Positions 34,430 through 43,429 of a stretch of 46,389 nucleotides of DNA are shown piece by piece. The notes below the pieces were generated by a model. The model saw only the letters and a program-made list of their open reading frames with translations. It made no database searches and had not been told where the DNA came from. Origin of the DNA: an uncultured Prevotella sp. (GTDB taxonomy: Bacteria; Bacteroidota; Bacteroidia; Bacteroidales; Bacteroidaceae). Where the stretch lies: positions 1 through 46,389 of the forward strand of contig CAMVSV010000020.1 in NCBI GenBank assembly GCA_947170265.1, given 5' to 3'. How positions within the stretch are numbered: position 1 is the stretch's first letter; every line of letters starts with the position of its first letter. Made by a program: the position numbers and the translations under genes.

Positions 34430-35611
34430 TCAATGGTGGAACAGACGCACTCCGGTAAATGCCATGGCAATGTCGTATTTGTCGCATGTCATGATGACAT
34501 GGTCGTCGCGTATGCTGCCGCCGGCTTGTGCTATGTATTTCACTCCGCTCTTGTGGGCGCGCTCAATGTTGTCGCCGAAGGGGAAGAAGGCATCGCTGCC
34601 GAGTGCCACGTTGGTGTTACGGGCTATCCAGGCTTTTTTCTCTTCGGTGGTGAGCACTTCGGGTTTCTCTGTGAAGAACTGCTGCCATGTGCCGTCGCGC
34701 AATACGTCGTCGTATTCGTCGCTGATATACACGTCAATGGTGTTGTCGCGGTCGGCGCGTCGTATGCCGGGCTTGAACGGGAGGTTCATCACCTTGGGGC
34801 ACTGGCGCAGCCACCAGATGTCGGCTTTCTGTCCTGCCAGACGGGTGCAGTGTATGCGGCTCTGCTGTCCGGCACCGATGCCGATGGCTTGTCCGTCTTT
34901 CACATAGCATACGGAGTTCGACTGTGTGTATTTCAGTGTGATGAGTGCTATGACGAGGTCGCGGCGCGCCTCGGCTGTGAAGGTCTTGTTCTTTGTGGGG
35001 ATGTTCTCGAGGAGTGCGGGGTCGTCGAGTCGTATCTCGTTGCGTCCCTGCTCGAAGGTTATTCCAAACACCTGCTTGCGCTCAATGGGCTCTGGCTGGT
35101 AGTCGGGGTCTATCTTTATAACGTTGTATGTGCCTTTGCGCTTGTCCTTGAGTATGCTTATGGCTTCGTCGGTATATCCGGGAGCAATCACTCCGTCGCT
35201 CACCTCGCGCTTGATGAGTGTGGCGGTGGCAGCGTCGCAGACGTCGGACAGCGCAACGAAGTCGCCGTAGGAGCACATGCGGTCGGCACCGCGGGCGCGG
35301 GCATAGGCGCATGCCAGCGGCGAGAGCTCAATGTTCACGTCGTCGACGAAATAGATTTTCTTCAGGGTGTCGCTCAATGGCAGTCCCACGGCGGCACCGG
35401 CGGGACTCACATGCTTGAACGATGCTGCTGCGGGCAGTCCGGTGGCTTGCTTGAGCTCCTTCACCAACTGCCATGAGTTGAGTGCGTCGAGGAAGTTAAT
35501 GTAGCCTGGCTTGCCGTTGATGACTTCCAATGGCAGCTCGCCTTCTGTCATGTAGATGCGTGAAGGCTTCTGGTTGGGGTTGCATCCGTACTTTAATGCT
35601 AATTCTTTCAT
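34430..35611 (-). CDS. AICAR formyltransferase, stand-alone
   Basis: Catalyses formylation of AICAR to FAICAR in purine synthesis using 10-formyl-THF. It covers only the C-terminal domain of classical PurH: LKYGCNPNQKPSRI at the start, SFKHVSPAGAAVG with the active-site Lys-His, YTQSNSVCYVKDGQAIGIGAGQQSR, and RDDHVIMTCDKY at the end. There is no N-terminal IMP cyclohydrolase (MGS-like) domain in 393 aa. Such stand-alone forms are known in Bacteroidota, where cyclisation is done by another protein. ATG 35611 is preferred over 35650; TACCTTTG on minus (35686-35693) is the probable -7 box. Confidence 0.92.
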   Translation of the reverse strand: MKELALKYGCNPNQKPSRIYMTEGELPLEVINGKPGYINFLDALNSWQLVKELKQATGLPAAASFKHVSPAGAAVGLPLSDTLKKIYFVDDVNIELSPLACAYARARGADRMCSYGDFVALSDVCDAATATLIKREVSDGVIAPGYTDEAISILKDKRKGTYNVIKIDPDYQPEPIERKQVFGITFEQGRNEIRLDDPALLENIPTKNKTFTAEARRDLVIALITLKYTQSNSVCYVKDGQAIGIGAGQQSRIHCTRLAGQKADIWWLRQCPKVMNLPFKPGIRRADRDNTIDVYISDEYDDVLRDGTWQQFFTEKPEVLTTEEKKAWIARNTNVALGSDAFFPFGDNIERAHKSGVKYIAQAGGSIRDDHVIMTCDKYDIAMAFTGVRLFHH

Positions 35612-35744
35612 GTTGTTCTTTAGTTGTCTAAATTCATGAAACAACGCCATGCCGTAGCTGTGCGTTGGGTCTTACTAATTGTTTGCAAAGGTAGTGAAAA
35701 GCTATGAAAAAGACGAAGCATGTGGGTGATTTTCATGCAATTGG

Positions 35745-35775
35745 TTGTTGGGATGGATTTATTTTAGTATTTTTG
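35745..35775 (+). promoter_or_regulatory. Promoter of the small HTH-like gene
   Basis: TTG at 35745-35747 and TATTTTTG at 35768-35775 have 20-base spacing. The leader would be about 105 bases long. Confidence 0.5.
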
Positions 35776-35886
35776 CCACAACAACGGCAGCCGGGCATCT
35801 TCCACGGGGAACGGGGAAAGGGAGCCAGCGGCTGACATGACAATGAAAGCATAGCGTAAAAGAGAAGGAAAAGAAAATTTGAGAGG

Positions 35887-36153
35887 ATGAATTACAAGCT
35901 TAGAAGCCTTATAGAGAAAATCGACGTAAGGAAAGAAATGCACCATGATTTCGAGAAAATGTCGAAATCGCTGGAAAAACATCATGTGAACCTATCTTCA
36001 AAGTCGCTGAAACGGCTGTGGGGCTATCTCTCCGGCAAGGAGAAACCAAGGCAGGAGACCCTTGACCGCATAGCTCTCTTTGCGGGATTTCAGAAATGGG
36101 AAGACCTGATTGCTGCCCTTCATGGCGACAGCGACGCACGGATGAACTACTGA
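35887..36153 (+). CDS. Small helical, HTH-like protein
   Basis: 88 aa, all-helical and charged. The central part (FEKMSKSLEKHHVNLSSKSLKRLWGYL) followed by TLDRIALFAGFQKWEDLI resembles an N-terminal segment common in uncharacterised Bacteroidota proteins that reads like a XRE-type helix-turn-helix. No second domain follows. DNA binding is inference. It stands alone between divergent and convergent neighbours and shares a terminator with rplS. Confidence 0.7.
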   Translation: MNYKLRSLIEKIDVRKEMHHDFEKMSKSLEKHHVNLSSKSLKRLWGYLSGKEKPRQETLDRIALFAGFQKWEDLIAALHGDSDARMNY

Positions 36154-36191
36154 CGGCGCAGCCGCAGTTGCTCAGAACGCTTCCGTGTAAT

Positions 36192-36233
36192 AAAAAAAAG
36201 AGGCATCGGTCGGGCTGACCAATGCCTCTTTTT
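36192..36233. terminator. Bidirectional terminator between the HTH-like gene and rplS
   Basis: AAAAAGAGGCAT and ATGCCTCTTTTT with inner GGTC/GACC form a long stem with A and T tracts on the two sides. Confidence 0.9.
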
Positions 36234-36257
36234 ATTCTTTTTCGTGGAATTGACTCT

Positions 36258-36620
36258 TTAGTCTTTAGCCACAGGAGAACGTCTCTCCTTGATGCGTGCA
36301 GCCTTACCAGTGAGCTTGCGCAGATAGTAGAGCTTGGCACGACGCACCTTACCGTGCTTGTTAACCTCGATGGAATCGATGTTAGGCGACTCGATGGGGA
36401 AGATACGCTCCACACCAACGGTTCCCGACATCTTGCGTACAGTGAAACGCTTCTTGTCGCCATGACCGTTGATTTTGATAACTACACCGCGGAAGAGCTG
36501 GATACGCTCTTTGTTACCCTCGATGATTTTGTAAGCAACTGTCACGGTGTCGCCGGCACGGAACTCCGGAAACTGCTTGCCAGTGGCAAATGCTTCTTCA
36601 GCAACTTTAATTAAATCCAT
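36258..36620 (-). CDS. rplS: 50S ribosomal protein L19
   Basis: Ribosomal protein at the 30S-50S interface. Length is 120 aa. Typical blocks are [49 protein letters not shown] and [20 protein letters not shown]. It stands alone, not with rpsP-rimM-trmD as in many bacteria. The promoter at 36707-36737 implies a leader of about 80 bases, long enough for autoregulatory structure, though I see no specific one. Confidence 0.97.
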   Translation of the reverse strand: MDLIKVAEEAFATGKQFPEFRAGDTVTVAYKIIEGNKERIQLFRGVVIKINGHGDKKRFTVRKMSGTVGVERIFPIESPNIDSIEVNKHGKVRRAKLYYLRKLTGKAARIKERRSPVAKD

Positions 36621-36706
36621 TGTAATTTAAATTGTTAATTGTTGATTGCCCGGTGCAACATGGCCAATGACTCTTCCACTGCCAGCGGTTACACCAAAAG
36701 CGGCTG

Positions 36707-36737
36707 CAAAGTTACGACTTTTCGGGAAAAGCAACAA
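36707..36737 (-). promoter_or_regulatory. Promoter of rplS
   Basis: On minus, TTG (36735-36737) is 20 bases from TAACTTTG (36707-36714). Confidence 0.65.
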
Positions 36738-36811
36738 GTTTTTGGTGCTTTTCTTTTGCTTATGTTGCTGTTTTTCATGTTTTTCCTGCTTCCCTGAGCT
36801 TCCTGAATGAA

Positions 36812-36857
36812 CAAAAGAGTGCAACCTCCACCGTTTGCCGGCATGAGGCTGCACTCT
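36812..36857 (-). terminator. Terminator of cysK
   Basis: AGAGTGCA (36816-36823) pairs with TGCACTCT (36850-36857). On minus it is followed by TTTTG. Confidence 0.65.
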
Positions 36858-36882
36858 GGTTCTTATGTGGTTGGAGTAAAGT

Positions 36883-37830
36883 CTAAAGGGGATACTCGTC
36901 GAAGGCGTAGAGCACGGTGGAGAGATAGCGCTCGCCGGTGTCGGGAAGGAGCACCACGATGGTCTTTCCGGCGTTCTCCGGACGCTTGGCAACCTCTATG
37001 GCAGCAAAGAGTGCTGCTCCGGCAGATATGCCCACGAGTAGTCCTTCCTGCTGGGCTATCTCGCGACCGGTGCGGATGGCATCGTCGTTGTCCACGTCAA
37101 ACACCTCGTCGATAATCTGCGAGTCGTAGGTCTTGGGGATGAAGCCGGCTCCTATGCCTTGTATCTTGTGGGGACCGCTCTGTCCTCCGTTGAGCACGGG
37201 GCTTGACTTGGGCTCCACGGCAATGACTTTCACGTTGGGGTTCTGCTCCTTGAGATACTTGCCTGTGCCGCTGATGGTGCCGCCTGTGCCCACGCCGCCA
37301 ATGAAGATGTCTACCTTGCCGTCGGTCTGAGCCCATACCTCTGGACCGGTGGTGGCATAGTGCTTGGCGGGGTTGGCAGCATTCTCAAACTGCTGGAGTA
37401 TTACCGAGCCGGGAATTTCTTCGCGCAGTGCCTCGGCAGCGCGTATGGCACCGGGCATGCCGTCCTTGCCGGGAGTGAGACGCACCTCGGCACCGTAGGC
37501 CTTGACGAGGTTTCTGCGTTCAATGCTCATGGTCTCGGGCATGGTGAGGATGAGGTGATAGCCTTTGACGGCTGACACGAGTGCCAGTCCCACACCGGTG
37601 TTGCCCGAGGTGGGCTCGATGATGGTTGCTCCGGGCTTGAGTATGCCTTTTTGTTCGGCATCTTCAATCATGGCGAGGGCTATGCGGTCTTTCACGCTGC
37701 CTCCGGGGTTGAAGAACTCCACCTTCGCGATGACGGGTGTTTGCAAGCCTTTGGCCTTTGAATACTTGTTGAGTTCCAACAGTGGGGTGTTACCGATGAG
37801 CTCGGTGAGCTGTTTTGCAATCTTTGCCAT
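36883..37830 (-). CDS. cysK: Cysteine synthase A (O-acetylserine sulfhydrylase)
   Basis: PLP enzyme making cysteine from O-acetylserine and sulfide. Length is 315 aa. The PLP lysine is in [12 protein letters not shown] (residues about 39-50). The substrate loop [37 protein letters not shown] and [11 protein letters not shown] are all present. Own promoter and terminator. No serine acetyltransferase gene is nearby. Confidence 0.97.
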   Translation of the reverse strand: MAKIAKQLTELIGNTPLLELNKYSKAKGLQTPVIAKVEFFNPGGSVKDRIALAMIEDAEQKGILKPGATIIEPTSGNTGVGLALVSAVKGYHLILTMPETMSIERRNLVKAYGAEVRLTPGKDGMPGAIRAAEALREEIPGSVILQQFENAANPAKHYATTGPEVWAQTDGKVDIFIGGVGTGGTISGTGKYLKEQNPNVKVIAVEPKSSPVLNGGQSGPHKIQGIGAGFIPKTYDSQIIDEVFDVDNDDAIRTGREIAQQEGLLVGISAGAALFAAIEVAKRPENAGKTIVVLLPDTGERYLSTVLYAFDEYPL

Positions 37831-37890
37831 AATTATTTCCTTTTAGTTTTTCTTCGTTGTTGTCTTCTGAATTACTTACTTTTGATGGTG

Positions 37891-37921
37891 CAAAGTTACG
37901 GCAACTCTGCCAATGCGCCAA
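37891..37921 (-). promoter_or_regulatory. Promoter of cysK
   Basis: On minus, TTG (37919-37921) is 20 bases from TAACTTTG (37891-37898). Confidence 0.7.
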
Positions 37922-38046
37922 TACCATGCGGGTGGCATTCTGCATACCATACGTTTGGTATATGGTAGAAAGTGACGTATTTCACCTTATTTATATGTGA
38001 GTAATTCAACTGGAGAAGTTGCTCAGAGTGGATGTGCCTCCACGTT

Positions 38047-38421
38047 TCACGCAAGCTTCGACATGAACCGCTCTCTTTCAACGATGAAGCGGAGGTGGGT
38101 GCCTTCGCCAAGGAGGACTTCGCCGCTGTGAGCCGACAGCCTGAACTCAATCTTCTTGCCGTCAATCTTGGTGACAGTGGCTGTGGCGGTGACCTTGTCG
38201 CCGACTTTCGAGGGCTTGAGATGTGACGATGAGATATGTCCTCCTACGGTTGTGAAGCCTTCAGGAAGGTGGTTGGCAACGGCAAGCATCGCTGCATTCT
38301 CCATCAATGCCAGCATGGCAGGGGTGGCGAGCACGGGCATGTCGCCCGAACCCATGCTTACGGCTGTACGGGTTTCGTCAACTGTGAGCTCACTGGTGTG
38401 TGTCAGTCCTGTTTCCAACAT
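38047..38421 (-). CDS. Hotdog-fold thioesterase (FlK-like)
   Basis: 124 aa. Resembles the fluoroacetyl-CoA thioesterase-like subfamily: VLATPAMLALMENAAMLA contains the catalytic-site Glu, followed by TVGGHISSSHLKPSKVGD with its His. The substrate in this organism is unknown; an acyl-CoA is likely. It begins one base after the stop of the cyclophilin gene upstream, so the two are probably translated from one message. Confidence 0.85.
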   Translation of the reverse strand: MLETGLTHTSELTVDETRTAVSMGSGDMPVLATPAMLALMENAAMLAVANHLPEGFTTVGGHISSSHLKPSKVGDKVTATATVTKIDGKKIEFRLSAHSGEVLLGEGTHLRFIVERERFMSKLA

Positions 38422-38422
38422 G

Positions 38423-39151
38423 TCATTCCACTATTTCCATTCTCATTTCTATGTCGTCAACGGGACGGTCGGCTCGCCCGGTGGCGGTGTTCTGTATCAT
38501 CTCCACAACGTCAAGACCTTGCTCAACCTCACCAAACACGGTGTATTGTCCGTCGAGATGGGGTGTGCCTCCTATGGTGGAATAAACCTTCAGCTGCTCG
38601 TCGGTGAGTCCGCTCTTGCCAACCGTGCTTTCAGCCTCGGCTGCCAGACGGTCTTGGAGTTCCTGCAGTGCTGCCCGGTTCCTGTCGCGACGCATCTGCA
38701 TGATTTCCTCACGGTGAGCAGTGGCAAGCTCGTTGAATGCTGCCTGTACTTTCTGCATCCTCAGCTGCTTGGAGAACTGGCGCAACTGTCCCTCGTTATA
38801 CACCTGTCCCCACACGATGTAGAACTGGGAACCGCTGCTGCGACGCTCGGGGTTGACCTCGTCGCCCTGACGTGCGGCAGCCAGTGCGCCGCGTTTGTGC
38901 AGGAGGCTGTCGTTGAATTCCGCCTCAAGGGTGTAGCCGGGGTCTCCCATGCCCAGCATCTTGCCGGCTGGAGCTCCCTTGGAGTCGGGATCGCCGCCCT
39001 GAATCATGAAATCCTTGATGACGCGGTGGAAGAGTGTGCCGTCGTAATAGCCTTCCTTTGCCAGTTTTACGAAGTTGTCGCGGTGGATTGGTGTCTCGTC
39101 ATAGAGGCGTACTACGATGTCGCCGAGTGTGGTTTGTATCTTTACTCTCAT
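38423..39151 (-). CDS. Cyclophilin-type peptidyl-prolyl isomerase
   Basis: Catalyses proline isomerisation in protein folding. ATG 39151 gives 242 aa starting MRVKIQTTLGDIVVRLYDE; the longer frame to 39220 adds residues unlike the family. Cyclophilin motifs are GTLFHRVIKDFMIQGGDP and SGSQFYIVWG, and the end (LDGQYTVFGEVEQGLDVVE). A charged helical insert of about 65 residues (RMQKVQAAFNELATAHREE...) sits before the last part, a feature seen in Bacteroidota cyclophilins. No signal peptide, so cytoplasmic. TAATTTTG on minus at 39218-39225 is the likely -7 box. Confidence 0.93.
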   Translation of the reverse strand: MRVKIQTTLGDIVVRLYDETPIHRDNFVKLAKEGYYDGTLFHRVIKDFMIQGGDPDSKGAPAGKMLGMGDPGYTLEAEFNDSLLHKRGALAAARQGDEVNPERRSSGSQFYIVWGQVYNEGQLRQFSKQLRMQKVQAAFNELATAHREEIMQMRRDRNRAALQELQDRLAAEAESTVGKSGLTDEQLKVYSTIGGTPHLDGQYTVFGEVEQGLDVVEMIQNTATGRADRPVDDIEMRMEIVE

Positions 39152-39247
39152 TGTTGTTTGTGATTGTTTTTCTGTAATTATGTGAATTGTAACCCATTGA
39201 AGGGTAAATAATCTCGGCAAAATTACAAAAATATGAATGAAAAGCGT

Positions 39248-39255
39248 TATCTTTG
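39248..39255 (+). promoter_or_regulatory. -7 element of the tautomerase gene
   Basis: TATCTTTG, 48 bases before the start. It is back to back with the cyclophilin -7 box on the other strand. Confidence 0.45.
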
Positions 39256-39302
39256 TCTTCTGAAAATTGGTTAGGAAGTGTGAATACTAAACATAAAAGC
39301 TT

Positions 39303-39530
39303 ATGCCGTATATAAGAATAAAAGCCTATCCGAAAGATCAGGCGACAAAGAAAAAGGTTGTGGAAGCTATCAACAAAGCGTTTGTTGACAACTGGGGTTG
39401 TGCTCCTGAAGCAATAAACATCTCGATTGAGGAGATTGCTCCCGAAAAATGGGAAGACGAGGTGGAGAAGAAGGAGATGCAGACTTTGGAAGACAGGATG
39501 TTTGTAAGGAACGGCAAGAAAAGATACTGA
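39303..39530 (+). CDS. 4-oxalocrotonate tautomerase-like protein
   Basis: 75 aa. Starts MPYIRIK, so removal of Met would expose the catalytic Pro1 of the tautomerase family; INISIEEIAPEKWEDEV matches the second conserved strand. The natural substrate is unknown. It is a single gene facing a convergent Nudix gene. Confidence 0.85.
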   Translation: MPYIRIKAYPKDQATKKKVVEAINKAFVDNWGCAPEAINISIEEIAPEKWEDEVEKKEMQTLEDRMFVRNGKKRY

Positions 39531-39591
39531 GCGTTTTCAGCCTGTAAGAAGCACATGGGCATGGCATGTGTGTGCCATCATGCCGCAGCGT

Positions 39592-40092
39592 TTATTTCCC
39601 GAAGCATTTCATGTATTCGCTCTCGAAGTTGGGAGTGAGGATGTCTTTGCCCATGGCATCGGCTATCTCCTGCACCGTCCAGAACCTACCGCCGTCGAGT
39701 TCTTCGGCAGAGGGGTGAATCTCTCCGTCGTAGGTGGTGCTATGCACATACACCAGCTCGCGCTCCCTTGGACTTTCAAACACATATCTTCCAATGAACA
39801 CGGGCTTGAAGTGGGTTATTCCCAGCTCTTCGCGCACCTCGCGGCGCAATGCTTCTTCGGGTGTCTCGCCGTAGTCTATGTGTCCTCCCACGGCGGTGTC
39901 CCACTTTCCGGGCTGTATGTCTTTCCAATCGGGGCGGCGCTGAAGGTAAATCTCTCCTCTTGAGTTGAACACATGCAGGTGGACCACGGGATGCAGCAGC
40001 ATGGAACCGTTGTGGCACTCGCCGCGCGTGGCTCTTCCTGTGACCTTTCCTTCCTCGTCAACCAACGGGAATATCTCTTTGCTGTTGTCCAT
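39592..40092 (-). CDS. Nudix hydrolase (Idi-like)
   Basis: 166 aa. The Nudix box is complete: GGHIDYGETPEEALRREV followed by REELGI. The N-terminus (FPLVDEEGKVTGRATRGECH) and VHLHVFNSRGEIYLQRR resemble the isopentenyl-diphosphate isomerase-like and YfcD-like Nudix subgroup. The substrate, a nucleoside diphosphate derivative, cannot be specified. It lies 2 bases downstream of the rhodanese-metallohydrolase gene, an apparent two-gene operon. Confidence 0.92.
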   Translation of the reverse strand: MDNSKEIFPLVDEEGKVTGRATRGECHNGSMLLHPVVHLHVFNSRGEIYLQRRPDWKDIQPGKWDTAVGGHIDYGETPEEALRREVREELGITHFKPVFIGRYVFESPRERELVYVHSTTYDGEIHPSAEELDGGRFWTVQEIADAMGKDILTPNFESEYMKCFGK

Positions 40093-40094
40093 GT

Positions 40095-41156
40095 CTATTC
40101 GTAGTGTCTTATTCTTACTTCAATGTTTTCTTCTTTGAGCAGCGAGGGAAGCGTGCTCACGTCGGTCTGTCCGTAATGATAGGGAAACAGCACCTTTGGC
40201 TTCACCATCCTTGCGGCCTTCACGAGTTGCTCCGGCGTCATGGTGAAGGGTTGGTTGCAGGGCAGGAATGCTATGTCAATGTCTTTTATGGCTGCCATCT
40301 CGGGAATGTCTTCGGTGTCGCCGGCTACATATATCCTCAGTCCGTCGATGGTGAGAATATATCCGTTGTCCCTGCCTTTGGGATGGAACCGCAAGTGTGC
40401 TTCGGTGGTGTTGTATGCCGGCACGGCTTCCACGGTGATGTCGTCGGCAAGGGTCATCACGTTGCCGTTTGCCATCACGTCGCCCGCTCCATACATCTCG
40501 GCACACCTCTTGTTGGTTATTAGTCTTGTGCTGTTGCCGTGCAGGGTTCTTATTGCGTCTTTGTCGAAGTGGTCAAAGTGTTCGTGGGTTACCAAGATAT
40601 AGTCAGCCTTGGGCATGCCGGCATAGTCGATGGTTCTCTCCCCGAGCTTTCCTACAGGGTCTATCATTATCTGCTTTCCGTCATATTCCATTCTTATGCT
40701 GGCATGCACGAGGGCATGTATCCTCACAAGCTTGCCGCTCTTGGTCAGAAAAAGGTCGGTTTCGTATGTGTCTGTGGTAATAGGGAGGCTTGCTTCCTTC
40801 CACGCGGTGATGCCTCCTGCGAGGTTTACGCACTTGTAGCCTTCGGCAGCCAGCTTCATGGCGGCATTGGCTGAGCGTCTGCCGCTTCTGCAATACACGG
40901 CAATGGTCTTGTTCTTTGGCAGTGTGGAGCATGCTCTTTCCATGAAGTTGCTCTGTCCTTGGTCCAGAAGCATGGCTCCCTGAATGTGTCCCTCGGCATA
41001 TTCTGCAGCTGTGCGCACGTCGAGCAACACTGTTTCGCTGTTTTTTATCAATTCCGAGAAGCCTTCCACGTTTGCATTCTCGTAGCTCTTTTGTCCGCAG
41101 GCGGTGGTCAGTCCCAGTGCAGCGAGCATACATGCCATTATCTTCTTCATAGCCAT
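40095..41156 (-). CDS. Rhodanese plus metallo-beta-lactamase-fold lipoprotein
   Basis: Fusion protein of 353 aa. The signal peptide ends in lipobox LTTAC (C20), so it is envelope-anchored. The rhodanese domain is at about 30-125, with active-site loop CRSGRRS (C89), the sulfur-carrying Cys. A UlaG-like metallo-beta-lactamase fold is at about 140-353, with the metal motif HEHFDHFD (191-198) and later VAGDTED and FPYHYG. Family knowledge: rhodanese-MBL fusions are known as persulfide dioxygenases, but those have the order MBL then rhodanese and are cytoplasmic. This order and location differ, so the function is open. Confidence 0.85.
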   Translation of the reverse strand: MAMKKIMACMLAALGLTTACGQKSYENANVEGFSELIKNSETVLLDVRTAAEYAEGHIQGAMLLDQGQSNFMERACSTLPKNKTIAVYCRSGRRSANAAMKLAAEGYKCVNLAGGITAWKEASLPITTDTYETDLFLTKSGKLVRIHALVHASIRMEYDGKQIMIDPVGKLGERTIDYAGMPKADYILVTHEHFDHFDKDAIRTLHGNSTRLITNKRCAEMYGAGDVMANGNVMTLADDITVEAVPAYNTTEAHLRFHPKGRDNGYILTIDGLRIYVAGDTEDIPEMAAIKDIDIAFLPCNQPFTMTPEQLVKAARMVKPKVLFPYHYGQTDVSTLPSLLKEENIEVRIRHYE

Positions 41157-41185
41157 ATTGTTGTTTGTTGGTATTCTTAAACGAA

Positions 41186-41218
41186 AAACGAGAGAACAGC
41201 CTTAGCCTTCTCTCGTTT
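41186..41218 (-). terminator. Terminator after tRNA-Lys
   Basis: AAACGAGAGAA (41186-41196) pairs perfectly with TTCTCTCGTTT (41208-41218). On minus it ends in TTTTTCGTTT. Confidence 0.85.
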
Positions 41219-41223
41219 CTTTG

Positions 41224-41296
41224 TGATCCGCTTGGGGCTCGAACCCAAGACCCCAACATTAAAAGTGTTGTGCTCTACCAACTGAGCTAGCGGATC
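41224..41296 (-). tRNA. tRNA-Lys (anticodon TTT)
   Basis: 73 bases without encoded CCA. The acceptor stem GATCCGC/GCGGATC with discriminator A is complete. D arm GCTC/GAGC with AGTTGGTA; anticodon stem CAACA/TGTTG around CTTTTAA; T arm TTGGG/CCCAA with TTCGAGC. The anticodon TTT reads AAA and AAG. Confidence 0.97.
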
Positions 41297-41327
41297 TCCG
41301 TAATTGCGCTTTTTCTGAAAGCGAGTG

Positions 41328-41359
41328 CAAAGGTAGCGTGTTTTTTTTAATTCTACAAA
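41328..41359 (-). promoter_or_regulatory. Promoter of tRNA-Lys
   Basis: On minus, TTTG (41356-41359) is 20 bases from TACCTTTG (41328-41335). Confidence 0.7.
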
Positions 41360-41469
41360 TTATTCTGGGATTTTTTGCATAAATGTCGGTTTTCAAGTCT
41401 TTTGGTTGGTGCCATGGATGTGTCTGTCCGTGGCTCGGCATCAGCATCGGAGCGAGTCAGGGTGGTGTG

Positions 41470-42228
41470 TCACTCAATGAGCTCAAAGTGCTGGTAGTCC
41501 TTGCATGTCTTCCAGTCGCCGCCCCATTCGAAGCCTGCTTCGGTGAAGAGCTTGAAGCATAGGTCGTCGTGGTCAATCTTGTAGTTGAACTCCTTTGTGC
41601 GGTCGCAGTACTCTGTGGCTGTGGCTGGCTGAACGAAGCGTGTGCCGTCGGCGCGGTCCTTGTAGTAGGGGTTGTAGAGTGTGTTTATGTCGATGGCGAG
41701 TCCCCGTGCGTGTTTCGACAGCTTGGTGCTTCCTGCAATGGCTCTGTAGCAGAAGCTCGAGGTGTTGTTGCTGCGCATCTGTGTCTCATCGTCGGCGTTG
41801 AACTCGTCGGGCAGCACCATGAGCTGTATTGGGTATCGTGCGTCGAAGAGTTTGCGCAGTATGTCGGCTACCTTGTCGGCTATCTGCTTGTTGCATACCA
41901 TTTCGCCTACATGTATCTTCTGGTCGTAGTCCCAGTGCAGTGCCCTTATGTGTCTCAGGTCGTCTCTGCCTATGTATGGGTTGTCCTTATATGTCTTGCC
42001 TTGCATTCTCTTCCACACGTTGTCGGGTATGGGTTCTGCTGCGAAGCACCTGTCTATTCCGCCATAGGCTTCTATCACTTCGGTGCTTACAGTCTTTCCG
42101 GCTTGCCATTCGTTGAGCACTGTCATGTCGTGGTTGTTAATGTTGTTGTTGCTTGCGCATGCTGTCATTATTATTGTACAGCACATTGCCATGAGGCATT
42201 TCTTTCTGCTTATGAATAGTTTCTTCAT
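41470..42228 (-). CDS. M15-family (VanY-like) D-Ala-D-Ala carboxypeptidase lipoprotein
   Basis: 252 aa. The signal peptide carries the lipobox MTAC (Cys24). The peptidase M15 zinc site is visible: SKHARGLAIDIN (His and Asp ligands) and DYQHFEL (His ligand) near the end, with FEWGGDWK before it. It probably trims peptidoglycan peptides in the periplasm. Apparently monocistronic. Confidence 0.9.
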   Translation of the reverse strand: MKKLFISRKKCLMAMCCTIIMTACASNNNINNHDMTVLNEWQAGKTVSTEVIEAYGGIDRCFAAEPIPDNVWKRMQGKTYKDNPYIGRDDLRHIRALHWDYDQKIHVGEMVCNKQIADKVADILRKLFDARYPIQLMVLPDEFNADDETQMRSNNTSSFCYRAIAGSTKLSKHARGLAIDINTLYNPYYKDRADGTRFVQPATATEYCDRTKEFNYKIDHDDLCFKLFTEAGFEWGGDWKTCKDYQHFELIE

Positions 42229-42273
42229 CTATATATATATAATAATGTATGGTATCTTTGCCTTGTTTGGCGG

Positions 42274-43389
42274 TTATTTGCTCTCCAGTACCTTCTCTTC
42301 AGTCTCGTTGGGTTGCTCCTGTGTTTCTTTTGTAACATATCGTTGCCAGTATGCCATGATGAGCGTGGTCAGCGGCAGGGCTATTATCAGTCCTATAAAT
42401 CCCAGTATGGCTCCCCATACCGACAGACTGAGCAGCAGTATGGCGGGGTTGAGCCCCATGGCTTTGCCCATTATCTTGGGTGTCACCACCATGTCGGTTA
42501 TCACCTGTACGATGATGAATATCAGCACAGCCAGTCCGAACACCATCCAGAAGTTCTGTCCGGTGTCGGCAGCCTTGAGCATGGCGAGGAAGGCGGTAGG
42601 TATGAGTGCGAAGGTATGCAGGTATGGCACAAGGTCCATTATTCCAATGAGTATGCCCAGGCCTATTGCCATGGGGAAGCCAATGATGGTGAAGCCTATG
42701 CAGAACATTATTCCCATGCATAGTGCCACGAGCGACTGCCCGCGTATGTAGTTGTTCAGCTCGCGCTCGGTGTCCTTGGCGAGTGCCTTCCAGAATGGTC
42801 TTGCCTTCACGGGGAATATCCTTATCCAGTTTTCGGTGAGATATTCGTAGTCGAGGAGTATGAAGAACATGTAGAGCAACGTGATGCACGAGGCTATGAT
42901 GCTCACCACGAGGCTTGCAGTCTGTCCCACAAAGGAGAACAGCTTCGGCATGGCGGTCTTGAGCGTGTCGCTGAAGTCCTTGCTCTTGAAGAACTTCTCT
43001 ATGTCGTGCTGATGGTCCTGTATCCACTGTTGTATGTATGCCACCGCCTGAGTGGTCTCGTTGCTCTGCGTTACGAAGCGTTTCAGTATGTATCCCAGCC
43101 TTTCAAACTGTTCTATCATTGGTGGCACTATGAGCCAGAACACTCCTACCGCCACGGCAAAGAGAAAAAGCATGGTCACGATTATGGATAGTGCCCTGGT
43201 GGGCACATGCAGCTTGCATTGCACGAATTTCACCATGGGATAGGTGAGATATGCCAGCAGCCATGCTATGAAGAACGGCAGGAGCACGCTCGACAGCGAC
43301 TTCATTATCAGAATGCTCGCTATCACCACGCCGCCTATTATCAGCCATCTCACCACTTTGTCGAAAGTGTATTTCTGTTCCTTAGCCAT
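42274..43389 (-). CDS. AI-2E family transporter (UPF0118)
   Basis: Membrane protein of 371 aa with about eight hydrophobic helices: two near the N-terminus, a soluble loop (about 90-150), then the rest, including the family-typical GIMDLVPYLHTFALIPTAFLA and LNPAILLLSLSVWG. Family members have been linked to AI-2 export or Na+/H+ exchange; the substrate here is unknown. The C-terminus is charged and cytoplasmic. Confidence 0.9.
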   Translation of the reverse strand: MAKEQKYTFDKVVRWLIIGGVVIASILIMKSLSSVLLPFFIAWLLAYLTYPMVKFVQCKLHVPTRALSIIVTMLFLFAVAVGVFWLIVPPMIEQFERLGYILKRFVTQSNETTQAVAYIQQWIQDHQHDIEKFFKSKDFSDTLKTAMPKLFSFVGQTASLVVSIIASCITLLYMFFILLDYEYLTENWIRIFPVKARPFWKALAKDTERELNNYIRGQSLVALCMGIMFCIGFTIIGFPMAIGLGILIGIMDLVPYLHTFALIPTAFLAMLKAADTGQNFWMVFGLAVLIFIIVQVITDMVVTPKIMGKAMGLNPAILLLSLSVWGAILGFIGLIIALPLTTLIMAYWQRYVTKETQEQPNETEEKVLESK

Positions 43390-43429
43390 TGGTAGTTGTT
43401 TTCTTTATTTCGTTGTTTCGTTTGTATTC

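Noticed and set aside
42253..42260. TATCTTTG on the plus strand near 42.25 kb
   Set aside because: It matches a -7 box, but no plus-strand gene follows; it lies between two minus-strand genes.
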